A stretch of 35,005 nucleotides of DNA. Origin: Bacteroidota bacterium (GTDB lineage: Bacteria > Bacteroidota > Ignavibacteria > Ignavibacteriales > Ignavibacteriaceae). The notes under the pieces were generated by a model. The model was not told the origin of the DNA. It was given only the letters and a program-made list of their open reading frames with translations, and did not search any database. Where the stretch lies: positions 1-35,005 of the forward strand of contig JADFPP010000029.1 of the NCBI GenBank assembly GCA_022562275.1, given 5' to 3'. Made by a program: the position numbers and the translations under genes. Of this stretch, positions 24,540 to 33,514 are shown in pieces. How positions within the stretch are numbered: the stretch's first letter is position 1; the number at the start of each line of letters is the position of its first letter.

Positions 24540-25874
24540 GTGAGAAAGCATATAGCAAAAATTTTACTCCTTCCCCTTGCAGCATATTTAATGTATGCAC
24601 TGTTCGCCTCACCGCATACTGTGGTGGATGATGGAAAAATACACGTCAGATATTGGTTTGTTTCGGGACCAGAGGAAGTAATCCCGTATCGCGTAACTCA
24701 ATTCAATAAAATGCATGATGATATTTTTGTTGATGCAACACCTATCCCATGGAATGAACACGAAAAAAAGGTTCTTACTGCAATTCTTAGTGGTAACCCG
24801 CCCGATGTAGTAAGCTTAATTGCACCAGTGCAGCAATGGGCTTCCAGAATGTCACTAAGACCTCTCGATAAATTAATTGAGCAAGACGATTTCGACACAT
24901 CATATGTGTTCCCTGCTTTGTGGGAAGAAGTTAATTACGAAGGACACATTTTTGCAATTCCAACACATACGGCTTCGTATGCATTCTTTTATAATAAAAA
25001 ATTATTCAGAGAAGCCGGTCTCGATCCTGAAAATCCTCCGAATACCTGGGATGAGGTAAGAGGGTATTCAAAAATACTGACCAGGATGGAAAATGAAGAT
25101 TACACTCAAATAGGTTTTATACCTGTCTACGGAAATCTTCAAGTATCTGTTTTATTAGCTAATGAACTTGGCGCTAAGTTTTTATCAGAGGATGGTAAAA
25201 CAGTTCATCTGGACAATGAACAAATGGTAAAGAGTCTCGAATGGATTCTGAACTATTATAGTGATTATGATTTTGATAAATTAATTTCATTTCAATCCGG
25301 TTTCGGTTATGCAGATCAACATGGATTTCTGGCAGAAAAGGTTGCTATGATGATCCTGGATCATACGTTTTTAGATGGAATAGATATTTACAAACCAGAA
25401 TTAGATTTTGGTGTTTCAGCTATACCCTCGTTTGAAGGTTATGAAACATCATCATCAACGGGTAACTGGTGGATGGCAATGCCTAGGGGTGCAAAAAATG
25501 TTAAGGCAGCGTGGGAGTTTATGCAATTTGCTGTTAGTTACGAGGTGCAGGTAAAAGAAGCTACCTTAATGAAACAGAGGCTGATGCCCGCAAATATAAA
25601 TGCGGCAAAAGATACAGCGTTAACGAACAATAAAAAATTCTACGATGTACTTATAGAGCAGATGCAATATGCTAAAACTCCATCAATTGTTCCTCTCGTT
25701 AACGGTACTTTTTGGAGAGAATTTACTTTTGCCCAGGAGAGGGTCATCCGTCATATTCAACCACCCCGGCAATCACTTGCACAAGGCAACAAAGTTATTC
25801 AAGCCGAACTGATCAGGGCAAAAGAATATGATATTTATGTGAGGCAGAATATGGAGCTTGAAGAATATCAATGA
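24540..25874 (+). CDS. ABC transporter sugar-binding protein (family 1), membrane-anchored
   Basis: The 444-residue solute-binding protein has the family-1 pattern: RYWFVSGPEEVIPYRVTQFN (about 38-57), PPDVVSLIAP (about 87-96), PTHTASYAFFYNKKLFREAG (about 141-160) and STGNWWMAMPRGAKNVKAAW (about 304-323). These proteins capture oligosaccharides or glycosides in the periplasm. The N-terminus is basic and then hydrophobic (ILLLPLAAYLMYALFAS), without a lipobox Cys, so it is either anchored by this helix or cleaved. The start is GTG, 46 bp after gntR. It overlaps the first permease by 4 bp (ATGA). Trp-rich segments suit a sugar ligand; the ligand itself is unknown. Confidence 0.9.
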   Translation: MRKHIAKILLLPLAAYLMYALFASPHTVVDDGKIHVRYWFVSGPEEVIPYRVTQFNKMHDDIFVDATPIPWNEHEKKVLTAILSGNPPDVVSLIAPVQQWASRMSLRPLDKLIEQDDFDTSYVFPALWEEVNYEGHIFAIPTHTASYAFFYNKKLFREAGLDPENPPNTWDEVRGYSKILTRMENEDYTQIGFIPVYGNLQVSVLLANELGAKFLSEDGKTVHLDNEQMVKSLEWILNYYSDYDFDKLISFQSGFGYADQHGFLAEKVAMMILDHTFLDGIDIYKPELDFGVSAIPSFEGYETSSSTGNWWMAMPRGAKNVKAAWEFMQFAVSYEVQVKEATLMKQRLMPANINAAKDTALTNNKKFYDVLIEQMQYAKTPSIVPLVNGTFWREFTFAQERVIRHIQPPRQSLAQGNKVIQAELIRAKEYDIYVRQNMELEEYQ

Positions 25875-26791
25875 CGAATATTCTCGAATATATTAAACAT
25901 CCACTCAAAAGAAGACAGGCCTTGGCGGGTTATTTATTTATCTCCCCATGGATCATAGGTTTTCTTGTATTTGGTATTTATCCTATTTGCATGTCCGTCT
26001 ACTATAGCCTCTGTCAATATGATGTGTTAAGAATCCCACAATTCATTGGCTTTAGGAATTACAGCGACCTGCTTTTTAACGATAATTACTTTTGGGGATC
26101 AATTTGGAATACACTCTTCTTTACAGTTATTCGGGTACCACTTGTAATTATTGGTTCACTGTTATTAGCAGTATTAGTAAACAATGCAATTAAGGGTGTA
26201 AAAATTTTCAGAACGATCTATTTTATTCCCTCAATTATTACAGGGGTAATTCTTTCTTCTCTTTGGTTGTGGATGTTAAATCCTCAGTACGGTTTAATTA
26301 ATTCAATGCTGGCATATATTGGAATTGACGGACCTCTTTGGTTGAATGATCCAAATTGGTCAAAGCCATCAATAATTATGATGAGTCTTTGGTCAATCGG
26401 TGGCGTTAGAATGCTTGTATTCCTTGCAGCACTTCAAAGTGTACCTCAGCATTTGTATGAATCTGTTGAGCTTGAAGGCGGCAACTGGTGGCATAAATTC
26501 AAACACATTACGCTGCCATTAATTTCGCCCATAATATTTTTATGGTCGATATTGGAAGTGATTGTCTCAATGCAAGTATTTATAGAGGCATATATAATGA
26601 CCAAGGGTGGTCCGCTTAACTCAACCCTGTTTTACAATTTGTATTTATACAACAAAGCATTTGACGATTTTGAAATGGGGTATGCATCGGCGATGGCGTG
26701 GATATTATTTATAATTACTATGATCATTACCGTAATACAGTTCAAAGGCAGTAAACGATGGGTTTACTACGAAGGTGAGGGGGCAAAGTAA
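25871..26791 (+). CDS. ABC sugar transporter permease, MalF-like
   Basis: This 306-residue inner-membrane permease is of the carbohydrate-uptake-1 class. It has six predicted helices: the first near residues 20-45 (GYLFISPWIIGFLVFGIYPI), others around 75-100, 115-135, 160-180, 210-235 and 275-295. The cytoplasmic EAA loop that docks to the ATPase is seen as YESVELEGGNWWHKFKHITL (about 195-214). It pairs with the MalG-like permease 10 bp downstream to form the channel. It overlaps the binding-protein gene by 4 bp, so their translation is coupled. Confidence 0.92.
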   Translation: MTNILEYIKHPLKRRQALAGYLFISPWIIGFLVFGIYPICMSVYYSLCQYDVLRIPQFIGFRNYSDLLFNDNYFWGSIWNTLFFTVIRVPLVIIGSLLLAVLVNNAIKGVKIFRTIYFIPSIITGVILSSLWLWMLNPQYGLINSMLAYIGIDGPLWLNDPNWSKPSIIMMSLWSIGGVRMLVFLAALQSVPQHLYESVELEGGNWWHKFKHITLPLISPIIFLWSILEVIVSMQVFIEAYIMTKGGPLNSTLFYNLYLYNKAFDDFEMGYASAMAWILFIITMIITVIQFKGSKRWVYYEGEGAK

Positions 26792-26801
26792 TAGAATTGT
26801 A

Positions 26802-27626
26802 ATGACCCAAAAAAAGTTAAAAAATATAATGATATTCTCTCTTCTTACTCTTTTAGCGGTAATGTTTATCATTCCGTTTCTCTGGATATTATCAACATCT
26901 CTAAAACCGGAATCAGCAGTGTTTTCATTTCAATGGCTGCCTGAAACATGGAAATTTGATAATTATCTGAAAGTGTTTGAGAAAATTCCTTTTCTTCTAT
27001 ATATGAAAAATTCGATTGTAATTTCACTCATTACAATAATCGGTACTGTACTTTCAAGTTCGATTGTTGCTTATGCTTTTGGATGCTTGGAATGGCCCGG
27101 AAGAAACACTATTTTCATTTTTGTCATTGCCACAATGATGCTACCCTTGCAAGTTATTATGATTCCATTGTTTATCATGTTCAAGGAACTTGGCTGGTTA
27201 AATACTATCAAGCCATTAACTATTCCTGCATTCTTTGGTGGCGGCGCATTCAATATATTTTTATTAAGACAATTTTTTAAGTCGATTCCAAAAAGCTTAC
27301 TTGATGCAGCAAGGATTGACGGTTGTTCAGAGTTCCGTATCTATTGGTCTATTGTAATACCATTGGCAAAACCGGCATTGGCTACCGTAGCTATATTAAC
27401 TTTTATGTTTACGTGGAATGACTTTTTAGGACCGTTGATTTATTTATCGGAAAAAGCACAAGGAACTTTAGCTTTGGGTATTGCTCAATATGCAGGACAA
27501 ATGAATCCTGAGTATTCGGTTTTGATGGCAGCTTCAGTTTTAATGATGCTCCCAGTCATAATAATATTTTTCTTGTTCCAGAGATACTTTATTCAAGCAT
27601 TTACTATGAGTGGAATTAAAGAGTAA
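26802..27626 (+). CDS. ABC sugar transporter permease, MalG-like
   Basis: The 274-residue second permease has six helices, the first at about 10-32 (IFSLLTLLAVMFIIPFLWIL) followed by STSLKPESAVFSF, the usual MalG N-terminal signature. The EAA loop is LLDAARIDGCSEFRIYWSIV at about 165-184. I place the start at ATG 26802, 10 bp after the preceding stop; an in-frame GTG at 26775 would add nine residues that overlap the upstream gene and look unnatural. No ATP-binding subunit follows, so this transporter must borrow an ATPase encoded elsewhere, as many sugar ABC systems do. Confidence 0.92.
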   Translation: MTQKKLKNIMIFSLLTLLAVMFIIPFLWILSTSLKPESAVFSFQWLPETWKFDNYLKVFEKIPFLLYMKNSIVISLITIIGTVLSSSIVAYAFGCLEWPGRNTIFIFVIATMMLPLQVIMIPLFIMFKELGWLNTIKPLTIPAFFGGGAFNIFLLRQFFKSIPKSLLDAARIDGCSEFRIYWSIVIPLAKPALATVAILTFMFTWNDFLGPLIYLSEKAQGTLALGIAQYAGQMNPEYSVLMAASVLMMLPVIIIFFLFQRYFIQAFTMSGIKE

Positions 27627-27667
27627 TGAGAAGAAAAAACATAATTCTATTTAATGATGGTGGGAAG

Positions 27668-30640
27668 ATGAAATCTTGTGTCTCTTCAATAATTAAATTA
27701 TCTATAATTTTGTTATTTTCAATTTCATTCCACACTTTTGCCGGTTCACACGGTAAAATAAAAGGAAGTGTAATTGACAAAGCTACCGGAGAACCTATAC
27801 CCGGAGTAAACGTGCTTGTGATGGGCTCAACACTCGGAGCAGCCGCTGATGTTAACGGTGACTATTTCATTTTTCAGGTTCCTCCTGGCGAGTACGAATT
27901 GAAATTTTCAATGATTGGTTATCAATCCATTACTTTTAAGAACGTAAAAGTTATGGCTGATCTTACAACAACAATTGACACTGAACTCCAGGACCAGACA
28001 ATCGAACTGGAGGAACAAGTGATTGTTTCTGCTAAGCGGCAGGTTGTACGGAAAGATATTACCTCAAGTATTCAAATTCTTGATTTAGAGAATTTAGAAG
28101 CGTACCCGGTTATCAGTGCCATTGATGCTGTGGTGCTTCAGACCGGGGTTTATCTCGATCCAATTCCGGTTGCGGGAGGCTTAGGATCTGCAGGAAAAGG
28201 TGAAATAAGATATTCAATTAGAGGTGGTGAGCAAATTCAAATTGCCTGGTACCTGGATGGAACAAGAACATCGACCTTAGTAGCCGGCAGAGTTGATTGG
28301 GGAAGCGCTTTTACAAATGTAAATATAAATTCTGTTCAGGAAATTCAAGTTAATACCGGTGGATTTCCTGCAGAATATGGAAATGTGCAAGCTGCAATTA
28401 TTAATACAGTTACAAGAAGCGGAACCGATGATTATCACGGTTCAGTAGAATATATTTATGGAATACCGGGGCAGCATCATTTCGGAAATTATTTGTTCGA
28501 TCAAAGCACTCAGAAAGAATTTATCGATAACACGTTACCTGATGGTTCTTTGGATCCCAATTGGTGGACACCCTTCAGACAAAACCAGGTATATGATTAC
28601 ACAACGATCCCGGATAATACACTTTACTTAAGTTTTAATGGACCTATTCCGTTTGTATTAATTGATGGTTTACCAATAAGGTTTTTTCTTTCTTCCAAAA
28701 TTGATCAAAAGGCATATGTGTTACCGCATCCAAGAGATTCCCGCAACAGCGAGAACTTTTTCGCAAAGTTTTCTTACGATCGTCCAGGGATGAGTCTGAG
28801 ATTAGGTGGATTTTATGATCACGATGCTCATACCACGTTACAAGAAAACGGAGACTTTACTAATCAAGCAAAGTTCTACCGTGGTTGGGGTTCTGTGACT
28901 GATAAATATACCTATGAAGCGAATTTACAATGGACCCATGTGTTAAACCCGCGTCTCTTTTACGATTTAAAGTTAAGTTCATTCTTCGTGAATTTTATAG
29001 AAGGGACAAGCGAACATTTTGTTGAAGGAAAAAGTGAAAATCCAACTTTGTTCGGATTCCAACGCTACGACGGATTTGAGAATGAACCGTTTGATCAATA
29101 TACACCCTCTTTGCAAGGTGATTACTTTACAGGGGATGTATCCTTAGTAGGAAGTATGAACTGGCAAATTGATAATGCGAACTTGATAAAGTCGGGTTTT
29201 GAACTCCGCTATAACACTTACGATGAGAGAAAAAATTATCGCTTTCCTTCATTTACATCGGATCCACAGTACTGGATTAACAAAGGCTTAGGAGAAAGTT
29301 TCAATCCATTACAAATCTCAGTGTACTTGCAGGATAAAATGGAATTTGAAAGTATGGTGCTGAACATCGGTGTTAGATTCGATTACTTTAATCCAAATAT
29401 AAATTGGTTCGATCAAACAAATTTGTTCAATCCTTCAATCGATCCGCTATATGATCCAAGTGCAGACCCGGATGGGAACTTTATCGATTCATCCGGAAGG
29501 TTTAAATATTCGTTTGATAATGTTCTTGCACAACCCAGATCGAGTGCAAGAAGTTATAATTTTATCAGTCCCCGAATCGGTGTTTCATTTCCCATAACTG
29601 AAAATACTCTTCTTCATTTTAATTATGGGCATTATATTCAAATGCCGCCTGTAGATCAATTGTACGAGTTTATTTATTTTCGTCCTGTTTATATTGTTGA
29701 AGGGATGATTGAAAACAATACCGATTACTTTCCTTCAACCGATGGGGATCCGGAGAGAGTTGTTGCTTACACCACCGAACCATTGAAACCCGGTAAGACA
29801 ATAATGTTCGAAGTCGGTGTGAAACATAATTTCTGGGATTTTGCTGTATTAGATGTGACGGCATTTTATAAGGACTTTTTCGATCAAACACAGGAAAGGA
29901 TTGGACTATTTGATCATTTTGTACATGGATATGATCCATTTAGAGGTGAAATTACACCTAATGTTTTTTATTCTGCATATTTAACTGGTGATTATGCTGA
30001 TGCAAGGGGGTTTGAAACCACGTTGCGCTCTTTATTTAGTAGAAATTTTCTGTTCGATATAAATTATAGTTTTTCTACTTCAACTCAAGGAAGGTCAACA
30101 CCACGCAGAGTTTTTATTGATCAGGATGGTACAACAACTTATGAGTGGGATATACAAGTAAATAAACGTATTGGAATCGAGAAAAGTTTTAGCAGACCTC
30201 ACATTGTCCGTGCTAATTTTATGCTAAGTTATCCGGAAAATTGGAGTTCCGGTATTGCAGGTACGATATTCGAAAACACCAGTATCAGTTTTCTTTACCA
30301 ATACATAAGCGGTCAGGCATTTACATATTTACAGCCGGACGACCCGCCTGATACGTATAATAATCACAGATTCCCTGCAACACAGTTTGTAAACCTCCGG
30401 TTTGATAAGTTGTTCAACTTATTCGGCACGCAAACACTCGATTTATTTATTCAAGTGACAAATCTCTTTGATAAAAAGAACCTGCGATCATACGGAGATG
30501 TAATCTTTGATGCAGAAGCGACGAAGAAATTTGTTGAGGAAGGTATAATTAGTACAGTTGATGGAGCAGGTTATGATATTAGCTGGCAAACATATTATGA
30601 TCGGAGAAGGATCTGGTTAGGCGCGAAGTACAATTTTTAA
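27668..30640 (+). CDS. TonB-dependent receptor with carboxypeptidase-regulatory-like domain
   Basis: This is a 990-residue outer-membrane receptor. I choose ATG 27668, which follows GGTGGG and gives a clean signal peptide (KLSIILLFSISFHTFA); an in-frame ATG at 27626 overlaps the permease stop and adds 14 polar residues. A beta-sandwich domain follows (GSVIDKATGEPIPGVNVLV), then a plug domain (about 125-260) with YSIRGGEQIQIAWYLDGT and GGFPAEYGNVQAAIINTVT. The barrel runs to RIWLGAKYNF. It resembles SusC-type importers, but no SusD gene is adjacent. Its place after sugar ABC permeases implies TonB-driven uptake of the same carbohydrate. Confidence 0.92.
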   Translation: MKSCVSSIIKLSIILLFSISFHTFAGSHGKIKGSVIDKATGEPIPGVNVLVMGSTLGAAADVNGDYFIFQVPPGEYELKFSMIGYQSITFKNVKVMADLTTTIDTELQDQTIELEEQVIVSAKRQVVRKDITSSIQILDLENLEAYPVISAIDAVVLQTGVYLDPIPVAGGLGSAGKGEIRYSIRGGEQIQIAWYLDGTRTSTLVAGRVDWGSAFTNVNINSVQEIQVNTGGFPAEYGNVQAAIINTVTRSGTDDYHGSVEYIYGIPGQHHFGNYLFDQSTQKEFIDNTLPDGSLDPNWWTPFRQNQVYDYTTIPDNTLYLSFNGPIPFVLIDGLPIRFFLSSKIDQKAYVLPHPRDSRNSENFFAKFSYDRPGMSLRLGGFYDHDAHTTLQENGDFTNQAKFYRGWGSVTDKYTYEANLQWTHVLNPRLFYDLKLSSFFVNFIEGTSEHFVEGKSENPTLFGFQRYDGFENEPFDQYTPSLQGDYFTGDVSLVGSMNWQIDNANLIKSGFELRYNTYDERKNYRFPSFTSDPQYWINKGLGESFNPLQISVYLQDKMEFESMVLNIGVRFDYFNPNINWFDQTNLFNPSIDPLYDPSADPDGNFIDSSGRFKYSFDNVLAQPRSSARSYNFISPRIGVSFPITENTLLHFNYGHYIQMPPVDQLYEFIYFRPVYIVEGMIENNTDYFPSTDGDPERVVAYTTEPLKPGKTIMFEVGVKHNFWDFAVLDVTAFYKDFFDQTQERIGLFDHFVHGYDPFRGEITPNVFYSAYLTGDYADARGFETTLRSLFSRNFLFDINYSFSTSTQGRSTPRRVFIDQDGTTTYEWDIQVNKRIGIEKSFSRPHIVRANFMLSYPENWSSGIAGTIFENTSISFLYQYISGQAFTYLQPDDPPDTYNNHRFPATQFVNLRFDKLFNLFGTQTLDLFIQVTNLFDKKNLRSYGDVIFDAEATKKFVEEGIISTVDGAGYDISWQTYYDRRRIWLGAKYNF

Positions 30641-30653
30641 TCAACAATAAAAT

Positions 30654-32486
30654 ATGAAAAATAAAATAATATACATATCGTTTTGTTTTATACTGGTCTT
30701 TACGCAATCCCACTTTGCTCAGGTAAGAATCGCTGATTTTATGATCCATGATAGAGGTAATCTTTGGGAAACAATGAAGGATGATGGAACAATTGGTCCT
30801 GCAAATCCAACTAATAGATTCGAAACATATCCTTCCATGGATTGGCCCGGAGGTCCGGCAAAATTGGCTAAAGACGATCAAAGATCATATTCATTTGCAT
30901 CGGGATTTTGGCTTGGAGGTAAGCGAGGAGATGGCACAACTTTTTTAATTGAGAATGGACCATTAAACTTTGTGGATTTAGGCACATTTAATGATCTCAT
31001 TATGGAAGAAAATTTTGTGGGCTCAAATAATTATAATCCTAACGAGCCTGAGCAAAAGATTATTGCTGAATGGACAAACAGTGAAAATATTACAATAAAA
31101 CGTACTAGCAATGTTTGGAGTTTTAATAATCTTAATAACTTCGTAATAATTGATTATGAAATTACCAGCAATAAAAGTGAAACCTTAACAGATGTATATG
31201 TTGGCTTTCCAAGTCTGATTCGCCCCAGCTACCAGGATTTCGTTGTTCACAACGGATGGGGCGATGATTTTAACCGCACTGATGAGTTAGTTGATTACGA
31301 TACAACAAACGGTATCCTCTATGCTTATGATGATACACCAAATTTTAGCCTGCCAAATGATGTTGGTAATTACTGGGATTTTAATGATTTGAACGAGATG
31401 AGGACTCCGGGTTATGCAGGTTATAAAATTCTGTACGCAGATGAAACAACAGATCAGCAGCTTCAGCCTGCAACTGTATTTTTTGCACAGTTATTAAATA
31501 ATCAGGATCAATTATCAACTGTTAGCAATAGTCAGGAAAATGTTTATAATATACTTTCCGGAGAAGATCAAAGTCTTCAAGTTGATAATACTACACATAT
31601 AACTCCTTTTATGCTTTTAGGTGTCGGTCCCTACAATTTAGCTCCCGGCGCAACTATTAGAATATCAGTTGTTGAAGCCGTTAATGGTCTTCCGATCGAA
31701 GAGGCAATAAAAGGATTAGAAGTACAACCGGATCTACCTGCGGGATTAGATTCTCTGAGAAACACTATCGCAAACGCTCAAATTCTTTTTGATAACAATT
31801 TTCAGTTAACAAGCATTCCTCCTCCCTCACCTAAGATTGACATTATACCAATCCCGAAAGATCAAACAATAACAATTTTGTGGGACCCCCTAGATCAAAC
31901 CTGGATCGATCCCATTAGCGGTATTACTGAAATTAGTGAATTTAAAATTTACAGAGCCGACAGAAGTTTTATTGGTCCATATAAGTTTCTTAAAAGGATC
32001 AGACCAGGACGAGATACTGACCGGACAAGGTTTTTTGATGAAGATATTAATAAATGGGTGTATGAAGATCAAAGCATAAGCCTGGGTGCCGGGTATTTTT
32101 ATACTGTAACTTCATTAGACGCTGAAGGTGATGAAAGCTGGTTTACAAACCGCAACACCGAACCTGTGTTTGCTGCCAGTGATGCAGCCCCTGATGCTCT
32201 TAACGTTAGAGTCTTTCCAAATCCGTTTAAGGAAATTTCAGGCTTTCCAACTTCCGGGTCTGAAGATTCAATCGTTTGGATAAACCTTCCGGGACGCTGC
32301 ACAATTAGAATATATACGAGCAGTGGTGAACTTGTTAAAACTATGGAACATGATAATCCAGACCTCGGTGAAGAAGTTTGGGATCAACTATCCGACGCCA
32401 GGCAGCAAACAGCACCTGGTATTTACTTTTGGACTGTAGTATCTGCCGTCGGTAATGCTAAAGGCACTTTATTAATACTTAAATAA
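30654..32486 (+). CDS. Secreted surface protein with type IX secretion C-terminal sorting domain
   Basis: The 610-residue protein has a signal peptide at about residues 1-22 (IIYISFCFILVFTQSHFAQ). The N-terminal 350 residues are a beta-rich domain I cannot name (IADFMIHDRGNLWETMKDDG, SFASGFWLGGKRGDG). A fibronectin-III-like stretch lies at about 395-505 (ITILWDPLDQTW, YFYTVTSLDAEGDE). The last 80 residues are a T9SS type A sorting domain: VRVFPNPF, then IRIYTSSGELVKT, and APGIYFWTVVSA ending LLILK. It is therefore exported across the outer membrane and attached to the surface. It is 13 bp after the receptor, where SusD would normally sit, so a substrate-capture role is plausible but inferred. 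Confidence 0.85.
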   Translation: MKNKIIYISFCFILVFTQSHFAQVRIADFMIHDRGNLWETMKDDGTIGPANPTNRFETYPSMDWPGGPAKLAKDDQRSYSFASGFWLGGKRGDGTTFLIENGPLNFVDLGTFNDLIMEENFVGSNNYNPNEPEQKIIAEWTNSENITIKRTSNVWSFNNLNNFVIIDYEITSNKSETLTDVYVGFPSLIRPSYQDFVVHNGWGDDFNRTDELVDYDTTNGILYAYDDTPNFSLPNDVGNYWDFNDLNEMRTPGYAGYKILYADETTDQQLQPATVFFAQLLNNQDQLSTVSNSQENVYNILSGEDQSLQVDNTTHITPFMLLGVGPYNLAPGATIRISVVEAVNGLPIEEAIKGLEVQPDLPAGLDSLRNTIANAQILFDNNFQLTSIPPPSPKIDIIPIPKDQTITILWDPLDQTWIDPISGITEISEFKIYRADRSFIGPYKFLKRIRPGRDTDRTRFFDEDINKWVYEDQSISLGAGYFYTVTSLDAEGDESWFTNRNTEPVFAASDAAPDALNVRVFPNPFKEISGFPTSGSEDSIVWINLPGRCTIRIYTSSGELVKTMEHDNPDLGEEVWDQLSDARQQTAPGIYFWTVVSAVGNAKGTLLILK

Positions 32487-32498
32487 AATCAGATTCAA

Positions 32499-33497
32499 AT
32501 GAAACAATTTCTATATATCGTATTAGTTTTTTCATTATTATTTACATCGAATGTTTTTGCACAGTTCGATTTTGGATTTGATTTTTCTAAAGCAGGTTCT
32601 GCTGGATTACAATCATTAAAAATTGAGTCAGGTGCAAGAGAAAGAGCTCTGGGTGGTGCTGTATCGAGTATTGTTAACGATGCTAACGCGATTTTTTGGA
32701 ATGTTGCAGGAATTGGTTATGTAAAGGATTTTCAACTATTTGCGTCACATTCAAATTGGCTGGTTGATAGTAAGCATATTACATTTGCCGCTGCTTACCC
32801 GGTAGGGCCAGTCGTAATTGGTCTTAGTTTAATGTCTATGCAAATTAATGATTTTGAGGAAACAACTGCACTTTTTCCGCAAGGTACCGGAAGAATGGTG
32901 AGTGCAGGAGATATCTCGATAGGGATTGGTGTAGCCAGGCAGTTTACTGATAAGCTTTTAATAGGTGGACAGATAAAGTATGTTATAGAAACACTTGATG
33001 ATAAATCGTTCGATAATATTTTATTTGACATCGGAACAATTTATAACACCGGATGGCGAAATTTGCGCCTCGGTTTTGCGTTACTGCATTTTGGACCAGA
33101 TATGAATTTCATCAATAAAACAGTTAGAACTCCACTACTTTTTAGGGTGAGTGCTGCTGACGATATTATTTCTTCAGAGAACTTTTTGGCTACCTTGATG
33201 ATTGAACTTGTACATCCAACAGACAACGACGAATGGCTTAGCATAGGGAGTGAGTTTGTTTTACTTAATACTTTGAAATTAAGAGCAGGATATAGATTCG
33301 TTAATGATGAAGGCAACTCTAGAGTCGATATTGATATAGGCACCATAGGTAAAAATGATGTGGGCAACTTAAGCTTTGGAGCAGGTGTCCAGTCTCCAGT
33401 ACTCGGTATTTCGAATATTAAAGTAGATTATGCATTTACATCCTATACGCAGGTGTTTAATGATATCCATACAATTACAGTGGGTATCGAATTTTAA
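32499..33497 (+). CDS. PorV/PorQ-like outer-membrane protein
   Basis: The 332-residue protein has a signal peptide (YIVLVFSLLFTSNVFAQ) and then the PorV/PorQ family N-terminus: KIESGARERALGGAVSSIVN and ANAIFWNVAGIGYVKDFQLF. The remainder is a series of beta strands ending FNDIHTITVGIEF, as in a 14-strand FadL-like barrel. PorV shuttles T9SS cargo to the surface attachment complex. Many paralogues lie beside single cargo or transport genes. It lies 12 bp after a T9SS-sorted protein, which makes a dedicated partner role likely. It is shorter than PorV itself, so the call is family level. Confidence 0.85.
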   Translation: MKQFLYIVLVFSLLFTSNVFAQFDFGFDFSKAGSAGLQSLKIESGARERALGGAVSSIVNDANAIFWNVAGIGYVKDFQLFASHSNWLVDSKHITFAAAYPVGPVVIGLSLMSMQINDFEETTALFPQGTGRMVSAGDISIGIGVARQFTDKLLIGGQIKYVIETLDDKSFDNILFDIGTIYNTGWRNLRLGFALLHFGPDMNFINKTVRTPLLFRVSAADDIISSENFLATLMIELVHPTDNDEWLSIGSEFVLLNTLKLRAGYRFVNDEGNSRVDIDIGTIGKNDVGNLSFGAGVQSPVLGISNIKVDYAFTSYTQVFNDIHTITVGIEF

Positions 33498-33514
33498 ATT
33501 AAAATATTCTTAAA

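Noticed and set aside
26775-26801. GTG start for the second ABC permease
   Set aside because: It adds polar residues before a clean MalG-type N-terminus and overlaps the upstream gene. ATG 26802 is preferred.
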